Shown here: positions 1-6,001 of the stretch, in pieces | Layout of the letters: each line of letters starts with the position of its first letter | How positions within the stretch are numbered: position 1 is the first letter of the stretch | Assembly: GCA_040394475.1 (NCBI GenBank) | Contig: JBEBSD010000132.1 | Coordinates: 1-9,479 of the forward strand | From: JBEBSD01 sp040394475 | GTDB lineage: Bacteria; Bacteroidota; Bacteroidia; Cytophagales; Spirosomataceae | Reading direction: 5' to 3' | DNA length: 9,479 nucleotides | Translations under genes and position numbers: made by a program | The notes under the pieces: generated by a model | What the model saw: only the letters and a program-made list of their open reading frames with translations | What the model was told of the DNA's origin: nothing | Database searches by the model: none

Positions 1-2
1 AT

Positions 3-83
3 AAATTACGAAAAGTAGGTGGCGGAGAAAAAGGAGTTTTTAGAGATGCCATTAAGAAGCATTATCAAAGAATAAGATGCTGA
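3..83 (+). CDS. C-terminal tail of an unidentified protein (partial at window start)
   Basis: An open frame enters from the left edge and ends at TGA 81-83, giving 26 residues rich in Lys, Arg and Gly (reads KLRKVGGGEKGVFRDAIKKH and then YQRIRC). The composition, with a basic amphipathic end, looks like real protein rather than random frame, and the other two plus frames close within about 50 bases. The fragment is too short to assign to a family. It is followed by about 240 bp of non-coding DNA, so it is the last gene of its unit. It could equally be a chance open frame at the edge. Confidence 0.3.
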   Translation, partial: KLRKVGGGEKGVFRDAIKKHYQRIRC

Positions 84-120
84 ATTACTTCCATAGCTCC
101 TGTACGATCAAGCTAATTTG

Positions 121-277
121 TTTAGCCACGAATTCCAGCGGATCGTGCGATCTGATTTAGGATCACAACAAATTCATGCTCTTGCAAATGGCTGATTTTT
201 AGATCGATACGAATTTGTTGTACAGAATGCACGAATTATTGAGTACGCTCCTATAAAATCGCGCATTCGTGGCTAAA
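121..277. repeat. Nested inverted repeat, possible small mobile or structured element
   Basis: The outer arms are a perfect 13-bp inverted repeat, TTTAGCCACGAAT at 121-133 and ATTCGTGGCTAAA at 265-277. A second perfect 11-bp pair lies inside it, ACAACAAATTC at 165-175 and GAATTTGTTGT at 211-221. Between the two pairs the flanks (about 146-162 and 246-263) also pair imperfectly. The core ACGAAT recurs at 128-133, 209-214 and 231-236, and inverted at 265-270. No open frame of note lies inside. Together with 84-120 and 278-324 this fills the gap between the left gene tail and the minus-strand membrane gene. The right arm is followed by A6, not a T tract in the plus sense, so it is not a simple plus-strand terminator. 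A miniature element or a folded RNA are both possible. Confidence 0.65.
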
Positions 278-324
278 AAAGATCAATGTAAACCGTCTTG
301 TGTTTCCTCAGATGGTGATTGCAA

Positions 325-891
325 CTACTGATAATCCCTGCTTACTTTTTTTGTGAACCACAACTTGTTCTTTGCCGTAATCGGCTTATACAAAAATGTA
401 TTGATTCCGGTGATTATGAAAATAATGCCATAACCGACCAGCTTTAAGTTTTGATTCAAGCCTGAATAAGAAAGTATTGCAATGACGGCTACTCCGATAA
501 ACAAACCTGATAAAACCCGTACAAGCAATACTTTCAGGTTCGCTTTTCCCTCCAGATTAAACAGCCAGTTGCAGAACACTATTTCGGAGAACGCATAAAA
601 CAGGAAGAGGAATGCTGTAAAACTAATTAGCCGTTCGAAACTATTGCAAAATAGTAATAGTGCTATCACATAAGTGATGATTGAAAAGGTATGAATCTCC
701 TGATAGATAAACTGTACATGTTGTTTGATTCTCTTTACAGCTGTCATAGTTCCCAGAATGGCAGCCGGAGTCAGTAAGCCTATCAACAGGTATTTCAGGA
801 AGACAAACGATGCATTGCTGAAGACGATGGCGAGTATACCCGTACTTATGAAAAGTATGCCTTGCAAACGGAGTGATGTTTCTTTGCTCAT
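325..891 (-). CDS. Six-helix inner-membrane protein, DUF308/HdeD-like
   Basis: This 188-residue protein is almost entirely hydrophobic, with about six membrane segments near residues 10-27, 29-50, 68-83, 86-108, 120-142 and 150-168, and a Lys/Arg-rich C-terminal tail (KNKLWFTKKV) that is probably cytoplasmic. Length, six-helix layout and the N-terminal pattern of a short polar stretch followed by G-x-L-x-x-x-x-G match the DUF308 (HdeD-like) family, whose E. coli member is linked to acid resistance. In Bacteroidota the function of these proteins is not settled. No catalytic motif is visible. The start is ATG at 889-891 on the minus strand; the bases before it (AAAAAAAGATTACA) lack a clear Shine-Dalgarno sequence, as is usual in this phylum. 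The gene stands alone and is transcribed away from the regulator at 1347. It is distinctly A+T-richer than the genes to its right. The family call is by pattern only. Confidence 0.75.
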   Translation of the reverse strand: MSKETSLRLQGILFISTGILAIVFSNASFVFLKYLLIGLLTPAAILGTMTAVKRIKQHVQFIYQEIHTFSIITYVIALLLFCNSFERLISFTAFLFLFYAFSEIVFCNWLFNLEGKANLKVLLVRVLSGLFIGVAVIAILSYSGLNQNLKLVGYGIIFIITGINTFLYKPITAKNKLWFTKKVSRDYQ

Positions 892-912
892 TGTAATCTT
901 TTTTTGATTTCC

Positions 913-925
913 CGAAATTATTTCG
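913..925. promoter_or_regulatory. Short dyad upstream of the DUF308-like gene
   Basis: CGAAAT and ATTTCG are perfect inverted 6-mers separated by one base, 22 bp upstream of the minus-strand start codon. Position and symmetry would suit an operator, but a dyad this short in A+T-rich DNA can occur by chance. Confidence 0.25.
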
Positions 926-1028
926 TGTTCATAAATTACGTCATTCAGCGTATTTCACCTGTTACATAAGCGATGGTTTTTATTGCATAAATGCCACATT
1001 GCCCTGTTCGGAATCTCTTTATGCATCG

Positions 1029-1159
1029 TGAAAAATGTCTTAAACAGGGGCCGGCCTTTTTGTAGTGAGGCTGGTCTGACGGGCGAACCGGAACATTGAT
1101 CATAGCGGGGTATTCTCGCGCACCGCTAACGATCGGTGTAATCGGTGTTGAAAAATGTC
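1029..1159 (+). repeat. Direct repeat TGAAAAATGTC, two copies 120 bp apart
   Basis: The 11-mer TGAAAAATGTC is found at 1029-1039 and 1149-1159 in the same orientation, exactly 120 bp apart, with weaker similarity continuing about 8 bases downstream of each. Both copies lie upstream of the hybrid regulator. AraC-type proteins often bind direct repeats, so these may be autoregulatory sites; that is inference. A third copy, inverted, lies inside the giant secreted gene at 6390-6400. Confidence 0.45.
1132..1149 (+). repeat. Tandem 9-bp repeat ATCGGTGT(A/T)
   Basis: ATCGGTGTA (1132-1140) is followed directly by ATCGGTGTT (1141-1149), and the second copy touches the second TGAAAAATGTC motif. A CACCG at 1121-1125 is the inverse of CGGTG in the first copy. 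The arrangement suits a regulator binding site but proves nothing alone. Confidence 0.4.
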
Positions 1160-1346
1160 AAGACGGCTGTTTGCTTTCCTGTAGAAAAAATTCGAAAGCC
1201 TTAATTGGTTTATAATGAGATTTTTACGTTCAAAGAGGACAGATAGCACTGAAAAAAACGGCAGCCAGGGGCTACTGTTTTCTGAGAAAAATCCGATATT
1301 GCCAATCGCCTGCCTATAGTCAACGTTTTTGCAGGGGCTGAACTTT

Positions 1347-4300
1347 ATGGATTATTCGAGGATTCCCTTTAAAACAGGGCCAGTCCGGTCTGCTATGCTT
1401 GGCAATTACGCTAAGCTCAGTTGCCTTTTCCTTTTTATCGTAACGACGAGCTTAATGGGCTTAATGTCGTCGTCTGTCCTTTTTGCACAAACGTTTCAGC
1501 TTCCGCAACCCGAATACATTACAGACAGGCAGGGCCTGCCGCAGGCATTTGTGGCGGCCATTATCCAGGATGAAAAAGGGTTTATCTGGATCGCCACACT
1601 GGATGGTCTTTGCCGTTACGATGGCGACCGTTTCAGGGTATTTCAGCCGTCTCCGGGCGATTCTGCCGGTTTGTCAGGACCGGGCGTCATCGGCATTCAA
1701 ACGGATCACAACGGTAAATTGTGGATTGAAACCCAGGAAGAACTGGAATTGTTCGACCCGCAAAGTGAAAAGTTCTTTAACCTGTCGCAGCAACCTTTTT
1801 ACAAAGAGCATTTTAAGCGGCTTCCCACGGTAAGTTATCCTGACAGTCGCCAGCGTCTTTGGTTATCCAATCAGGAAGGATTGTCTGTAGTGGACCTCGC
1901 CACCCGGCATATCCAGGTTTACCGGCACCAACCGGATGACCCGCATTCCCTGAGCCATGATGTGGTTACCGCAATTCTGGAAGATCGTCACGGCACCATA
2001 TGGGTGGCTACGGCAGGGGGCGGACTGGATTGTCTGGATGAAAAAACGGGCCGGTTCCGGCATTACAGAATCCGGCCGGATAACACCAATGCGCTCGCCG
2101 ATGACAAGACAATGGATCTGTACGAACGGCCGGACGGGCGACTGATGATTCTATCTCATAAACATCTTTCGCTGTTAGAGCCCGTTACAGGGCAGATAAA
2201 GTCCTATCCCATTCCGCAGCCGGCAGAACTTCTTGAAAGGGTCCGGTTTGCTACCGACAGCAAAGGAAATGATTATTTTTCCCAGTTTGGAAATTTGTAC
2301 CGCTTTAACGACCGGGACGGGATAACGTGCGTCCTGCAAAAATCGTCTGACGCCACACGCATTCTCGGACTGTTCATCGACCGTTCGGATGTACTCTGGG
2401 TGGGAACATCCGGTTCCGGGGTATATAAGTTTAACCTCAAAGCAAGCGCGTTTCAATCCAGGCCCTATACGCGTAATTTCTATACCGACCTGCTGAAAGA
2501 TGGAATCGGGTTGCCGGAAGGACGGCTTCCTGTTTTTTCTCCCGGTGCATCGTCCTATTACTTCAGGTATACACTCGACAGCAGCAGCAAGTTCTGGTTC
2601 AATGTGGGAAGCACTCCTTTTTATTATGCGGATCTTGTTACCCGGGAAGTGACAAAGGTCCCGCTGCCGGTTTCATTTGACAATATCTATCCGTTGCCGC
2701 CGGCGCCGCTGGCGACGGACCCGGACGGACGGGTGTGGTTTTTGTATGATTCACTGGCCATGTGGTACGATGAACCCCGCAAAAGATGGGAGCAGTTTCC
2801 GCATCTTGTTCAACTATTCAATTCCCGTGAAGAGCCTGTGCACGCCTGGAATCAGACGCATCTACTTCAGTTTGTCGTGGATCGGGCGGCGTTATGGGTG
2901 GCCACCGATAAAAGGGGACTGTACCGGGTGGACCGGCAAACAGGCCGGACACAGCATTATACCCATAGCGCCGGGGATTCGACCTCTTTAAGCAGCAATT
3001 TGTTATTTTGTCTGTTTGAAGATCCCGATGAGCCGGATATCTTATGGGTAGGTACATTTGGCGCCGGTTTATGCCGGTTCAATAAAAAAACCGGTAAATC
3101 CATGGTATTCGACACCAAGGATGGCTTGCCCAATAATGTGATATATGCGGCGATTCCGGATAATAAGGGATGGATCTGGATCGCCACCAACAGGGGATTG
3201 TGCCGGATGAACCGGAAAACGTTTGAAAAAAAGACGTTCACCAGAGAGGATGGTTTGCTGGCCGATGAGTTTAACCGATTTCATTTCGTCCGTCTGCCGG
3301 ACGATCAGATCATTTTGGGAGGACTGGAGGGGATCACCTCATTTTACCCGGACGAGATCCTGGACGATTCGTATCAGCCTGAAGTCGAAATTACGGGTAT
3401 AAGAGTCCGGAATGTCGCCCTGGAACCTGGACCGTCATCTCTGATTGATTCACTGTCGCTGCGACAGGTCAGCGAACTCAGATTAAACTATAGCCAGAAT
3501 TCTCTGGCTGTAGAATTTGCCGGGCTTCAATACAACAGTTTTAAAAGCATCGACTACCGGTACCAGCTGGAAGGATTGGATAATGAGTGGATACGCGTGA
3601 ATCGGGGAGAGGCAATTTATACCAACCTGACTCCCGGCAGTTACACGTTGAAGCTGAACACCACGAATACCGCCGGGCTCTGGAGCCCGCACGTCCGCAC
3701 TTTGTCTATCCATATTGCTCCTCCCTGGTGGGCGACGTGGTGGGCGTATCTGGTCTATGGTATAGCGGCCGTATATGTGGGCTATGTGCTGATCCGTCTC
3801 TATATCAAAGAGCGGGAAACACAACAGCTGCGTGTGGTCGATGAATTAAAAACGCGCTTTTTTTCCAACATTACGCACGACTTTCGTACACCGCTTACCT
3901 TGATTCTCGGGCCTGCCCAGCAGTTGCGGACCACGATAGACGACCAGGAAAAGATCCCGTTTAACAGGACGCAGATCGATACGATTGAACGCAATGCCAA
4001 TCAATTGCTGCAGTTGGTAAACCAGCTGCTGGATTTATCGAAGTTGGAGGCAAACGCCTTGCAGATGGAAATAATAAGGGGAAATCTCATGAGTTTCATC
4101 AAGCAATTGCTTTCGTCCTTTCAGTCGCAGGCAGACGAAAAGCAGATCCGGCTTGTATATCAGTATTCGGAGGTGAGCGAAGAATATGCGTTCGATGCCG
4201 GCAAGCTCGAACGGATCCTGTATAACCTGGTTGCCAATGCCTTAAAGTTTACAGGGGAGGGCGGAGAAGTCGGGATTGAGGTAACCGGGACGGAAGACGG

Positions 4301-5375
4301 AATCGCCTTAACCGTCAGTGATACCGGCAACGGGATACCTGCCAAAAAGCTCCCTCATATATTTGACCGCTTTTACCAGGTAGATTCGGCCAGTAATTTT
4401 CAACAGCAAGGCACAGGCATCGGCCTTTCGCTTGTAAAAGAACTGGTGGAACTGCAGGGGGGGCGGATTGAGGTAACGAGCCAGGTGGGGCAGGGAACGG
4501 TATTTGGGATTTTTCTGCCCTACGTGCCGGTTGTAACGGGGAAAGCTCCTCCGGAAGAAGTTTCAAGGAAACCGGCTGCTCTCCCAAACACCGGTCGGAT
4601 CGATACGGATGCAGATGCCCCCGGGATCCTGATCGTGGAAGACAACCCGGAGCTGGCCGCTTACATTGCGAACAGTCTGCCGCCCACCTATCGTATCACT
4701 TTGGCCAGAAATGGAAAAGAGGGATGGGACGCAGCCCTTGCGACTTGTCCTGACTTGATTATCAGTGATGTAATGATGCCGGTGATGGATGGCTTTACCC
4801 TCTGCAAACACGTAAAAGAAGATATCCGTACCTCACATATTCCGGTACTGCTGCTTACCGCAAAAGTGTCTCATGAAAGCAGGATCGCAGGACTGTCCCA
4901 CGGTGCGGATGATTATATTGCCAAGCCGTTTCACATGGATGAGCTGCAGCTCAGGGTACAGAATGTTCTGGAGCATCAGAAAAAGTACCGGGATTGGATG
5001 CAATCGCAACTTACCGACTCTGATATGGACGTCCGACTGGATCCGGGTGAAAAGATAAACCCTTTTCTTAAGAAAATGTTTGACTTCCTGGAAGAGCACC
5101 TCGACAATACGTTGTTTGGCGTCGATGACATTATTGCCGAGTTCGGCATGAGCAGAATGACGCTTTTCCGAAAAGTGAAAGCCCTTACCGGTCTGGCAAC
5201 CAGTGATCTGATCCGCAACTACCGGCTGAACCGGGCGGCAGAGTTTTTGAAAGAGGGCGTTACGGTTTCAGAAACGGCTTACAAAGTAGGGTTCAACAGC
5301 CTGGCTTATTTCAGTAAATGCTTCCGCGCCCTCTATCACATGACACCTTCCGAATTTATACGTAAACACCGGTAG
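1347..5375 (+). CDS. Hybrid two-component system sensor kinase/response regulator (HTCC), AraC-type output
   Basis: A 1342-residue one-protein signalling system. From the N-terminus it has: a hydrophobic signal segment (about 24-46, cleavage likely after Ala47, in LFA-Q); two seven-bladed propellers of Reg_prop repeats to about residue 680, with repeated W-I/V-x-T blades (for example near 78, 216, 348, 516, 566 and 609); a Y_Y_Y domain (about 715-790); one membrane helix (about 797-818); a HisKA domain with phosphoacceptor His844 in NITHDFRTPL; an HATPase domain with Asn964 (N-box), DTGNGIP and GTGIGLSL; a receiver (about 1093-1205) with phosphoacceptor Asp1141 in ISDVMMP, Thr1171 and Lys1193; and a C-terminal AraC/HTH_18 domain (about 1245-1342). 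Nothing is missing or broken, so it should bind a periplasmic ligand, phosphorylate itself and regulate transcription from the membrane. The family usually controls neighbouring polysaccharide-utilisation genes, but none is visible here. I chose ATG 1347 because AGGGG (1333-1337) lies before it. TTG 1329 is less likely. ATG 1395 would give a more ordinary signal-peptide length and 1326 residues. Confidence 0.95.
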   Translation: MDYSRIPFKTGPVRSAMLGNYAKLSCLFLFIVTTSLMGLMSSSVLFAQTFQLPQPEYITDRQGLPQAFVAAIIQDEKGFIWIATLDGLCRYDGDRFRVFQPSPGDSAGLSGPGVIGIQTDHNGKLWIETQEELELFDPQSEKFFNLSQQPFYKEHFKRLPTVSYPDSRQRLWLSNQEGLSVVDLATRHIQVYRHQPDDPHSLSHDVVTAILEDRHGTIWVATAGGGLDCLDEKTGRFRHYRIRPDNTNALADDKTMDLYERPDGRLMILSHKHLSLLEPVTGQIKSYPIPQPAELLERVRFATDSKGNDYFSQFGNLYRFNDRDGITCVLQKSSDATRILGLFIDRSDVLWVGTSGSGVYKFNLKASAFQSRPYTRNFYTDLLKDGIGLPEGRLPVFSPGASSYYFRYTLDSSSKFWFNVGSTPFYYADLVTREVTKVPLPVSFDNIYPLPPAPLATDPDGRVWFLYDSLAMWYDEPRKRWEQFPHLVQLFNSREEPVHAWNQTHLLQFVVDRAALWVATDKRGLYRVDRQTGRTQHYTHSAGDSTSLSSNLLFCLFEDPDEPDILWVGTFGAGLCRFNKKTGKSMVFDTKDGLPNNVIYAAIPDNKGWIWIATNRGLCRMNRKTFEKKTFTREDGLLADEFNRFHFVRLPDDQIILGGLEGITSFYPDEILDDSYQPEVEITGIRVRNVALEPGPSSLIDSLSLRQVSELRLNYSQNSLAVEFAGLQYNSFKSIDYRYQLEGLDNEWIRVNRGEAIYTNLTPGSYTLKLNTTNTAGLWSPHVRTLSIHIAPPWWATWWAYLVYGIAAVYVGYVLIRLYIKERETQQLRVVDELKTRFFSNITHDFRTPLTLILGPAQQLRTTIDDQEKIPFNRTQIDTIERNANQLLQLVNQLLDLSKLEANALQMEIIRGNLMSFIKQLLSSFQSQADEKQIRLVYQYSEVSEEYAFDAGKLERILYNLVANALKFTGEGGEVGIEVTGTEDGIALTVSDTGNGIPAKKLPHIFDRFYQVDSASNFQQQGTGIGLSLVKELVELQGGRIEVTSQVGQGTVFGIFLPYVPVVTGKAPPEEVSRKPAALPNTGRIDTDADAPGILIVEDNPELAAYIANSLPPTYRITLARNGKEGWDAALATCPDLIISDVMMPVMDGFTLCKHVKEDIRTSHIPVLLLTAKVSHESRIAGLSHGADDYIAKPFHMDELQLRVQNVLEHQKKYRDWMQSQLTDSDMDVRLDPGEKINPFLKKMFDFLEEHLDNTLFGVDDIIAEFGMSRMTLFRKVKALTGLATSDLIRNYRLNRAAEFLKEGVTVSETAYKVGFNSLAYFSKCFRALYHMTPSEFIRKHR

Positions 5376-5417
5376 TCGCTTTCTGACTTTTATTGCCGGC
5401 TTGATGCCGTTCCCGGC

Positions 5418-5460
5418 GCCCTTCACCATGGTCTGTGGGACACAGACCATGGTGAAGGGC
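5418..5460. repeat. Perfect 20-bp hairpin, copy 1 of a hairpin family
   Basis: The left arm GCCCTTCACCATGGTCTGTG (5418-5437) is exactly complementary to the right arm 5441-5460 around the 3-base loop GGA. Each arm also contains its own 8-bp palindrome ACCATGGT, so it could form either one long stem or two small ones. It begins 42 bp after the regulator's stop codon. No T tract follows it, so it is not a standard intrinsic terminator, although such a stem would still affect RNA 3' ends. The central 25 bases (5428-5452) recur identically at 5553-5577. Confidence 0.9.
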
Positions 5461-5467
5461 TATAACC

Positions 5468-5491
5468 GTGGGCTGTGTCTCCACAGCCCAC
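5468..5491. repeat. 10-bp hairpin, inverted variant of the same family
   Basis: GTGGGCTGTG (5468-5477) and CACAGCCCAC (5482-5491) pair perfectly around loop TCTC. Read on the minus strand the centre is CTGTGGAGACACAG, against CTGTGGGACACAG in the flanking copies. It therefore looks like the same element in the opposite orientation, with a one-base-longer loop and a changed outer stem. It starts 7 bp after the 20-bp hairpin ends. Confidence 0.75.
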
Positions 5492-5496
5492 TTCCG

Positions 5497-5542
5497 AGCC
5501 CATAGCCGGGCTAACCACAACCGGGCTGACTGTGGTCGGGCT
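5497..5542 (+). repeat. CGGGCT repeated every 15 bp within small stems
   Basis: CGGGCT occurs at 5507-5512, 5522-5527 and 5537-5542, exactly 15 bp apart. AGCCC (5497-5501) can pair with the first copy (GGGCT 5508-5512), and ACCACA (5514-5519) pairs with TGTGGT (5531-5536) around the second copy. The segment lies between the hairpins at 5468-5491 and 5553-5575, as if spacer and hairpins formed one compound element. Confidence 0.5.
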
Positions 5543-5552
5543 GGTATCTAAA

Positions 5553-5575
5553 ATGGTCTGTGGGACACAGACCAT
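5553..5575. repeat. 10-bp hairpin, copy 2 of the family
   Basis: ATGGTCTGTG (5553-5562) and CACAGACCAT (5566-5575) pair perfectly around loop GGA. With the next two bases (to 5577) it is identical over 25 bases to 5428-5452, exactly 125 bp upstream, while the DNA outside is different. This sharp boundary suggests a duplicated or inserted unit rather than general similarity of the region. Confidence 0.85.
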
Positions 5576-5601
5576 GGGTATACGATTGCCCTCTTTTCCT
5601 C

Positions 5602-5637
5602 AAAAATGCCCTCGAAAGCTTCCCGATCGGGCTTTTT
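5602..5637 (+). terminator. Possible intrinsic terminator, A-tract/stem/T-tract
   Basis: AAAAA (5602-5606), then GCCC (5608-5611), is mirrored by GGGC (5629-5632) and TTTTT (5633-5637). A second inner palindrome, CCCGATCGGG at 5622-5631, offers an alternative short stem directly before the T tract. The symmetry would serve both strands. It lies about 230 bp after the regulator's stop and could end that transcript after the hairpin cluster. The stem is short and the loop long in the wider fold, so confidence is moderate. Confidence 0.4.
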
Positions 5638-5872
5638 GATACGAGATTGATAGGATCTGTTACATGCATGCTAACATTCGGTCACCTTAAAGGCTGACTT
5701 TTGCCAGTACTTTTTTTGGTGTTTGGATGCTTGTAGAAGCAAGACGTTTTACTACCGGAATTACCGGTTTGAAAGTGACAGATGACTATTATATTCAAAA
5801 AATCTCGACATGCCTATGTGAAAAAAAACTGCCAACGAACGTACTCAAAACAACTTATGAAAAGCGATTGAA

Positions 5873-5889
5873 CAGACTCCCGGAGTTTG
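5873..5889. promoter_or_regulatory. Dyad CAGACTCC-C-GGAGTTTG
   Basis: Eight positions on each side are symmetric around one base, with a single G-T mismatch that would be a wobble pair in RNA. It lies 112 bp before the start at 6002 and may be an operator or a small RNA stem in the leader. Confidence 0.3.
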
Positions 5890-5944
5890 CTTCACCACAC
5901 TAGGGGGTATTACAGGAACAGCAAATGCTGCCGGGTAATGGTCC

Positions 5945-5961
5945 TTACAAAGTATTTGTAA
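5945..5961. promoter_or_regulatory. Dyad TTACAAA-GTA-TTTGTAA
   Basis: This is a perfect 7-bp inverted repeat with a 3-bp spacer, ending 40 bp before the ATG at 6002. A dimeric regulator bound here would overlap or border the likely promoter or transcript start. No regulator family is identified for it. Confidence 0.4.
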
Positions 5962-6001
5962 AAGAAGATTTTAATACAACTCACTCATAAAGAACGAAAC
6001 G

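Larger units (their letters stand above)
892..1346. other. Intergenic region between divergent genes
   Basis: This 455-bp stretch must hold the promoters of both the minus-strand membrane gene and the plus-strand regulator. I see no exact match to the Bacteroidota -7 consensus TAnnTTTG at a convincing position for either gene. It contains a short dyad (913-925), a repeated 11-mer (1029-1039 and 1149-1159), a 9-bp tandem repeat (1132-1149) and an inverted GCTTTC/GAAAGC pair (1173-1178 and 1194-1199). A 34-codon ATG frame, 1215-1319, ends 27 bp before the regulator start; I do not call it a gene. Confidence 0.6.
5638..6001 (+). other. Non-coding leader upstream of the giant secreted gene
   Basis: No convincing gene is seen in these 364 bp; stop codons are frequent in every plus frame. 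It should contain the promoter of the gene at 6002. A weak candidate is TTTG at 5768-5771 with TATATTCA at 5790-5797 (18-bp spacing), which matches the Bacteroidota TTTG/TAnnTTTG pattern only in part. Also present are a TACCGG direct repeat (5753 and 5762), a small TGCTT/AAGCA stem (5728-5741) and two dyads listed separately. Confidence 0.5.

Noticed and set aside
121..277. Complete insertion sequence
   Set aside because: Inverted ends exist, but there is no transposase frame inside and no obvious target duplication, so at most it is a non-autonomous element.
725..907. 60-codon plus-strand frame opposite the DUF308-like gene
   Set aside because: It lies antisense to a well-supported membrane protein and has no domain or ribosome-binding support.
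1215..1319. 34-codon ATG frame ending 27 bp before the regulator start
   Set aside because: It is short, has no recognisable family or ribosome-binding site, and its composition is not distinctive. A leader peptide is possible but nothing supports it.
2957..3284. Minus-strand open frames inside the hybrid regulator
   Set aside because: The plus frame encodes continuous Reg_prop blades here; the minus frames show no domain or start context.
5428..5577. CRISPR-like array from the two identical 25-base units
   Set aside because: There are only two direct copies, 125 bp apart, fully palindromic, with an inverted variant and no regular spacers or cas genes.
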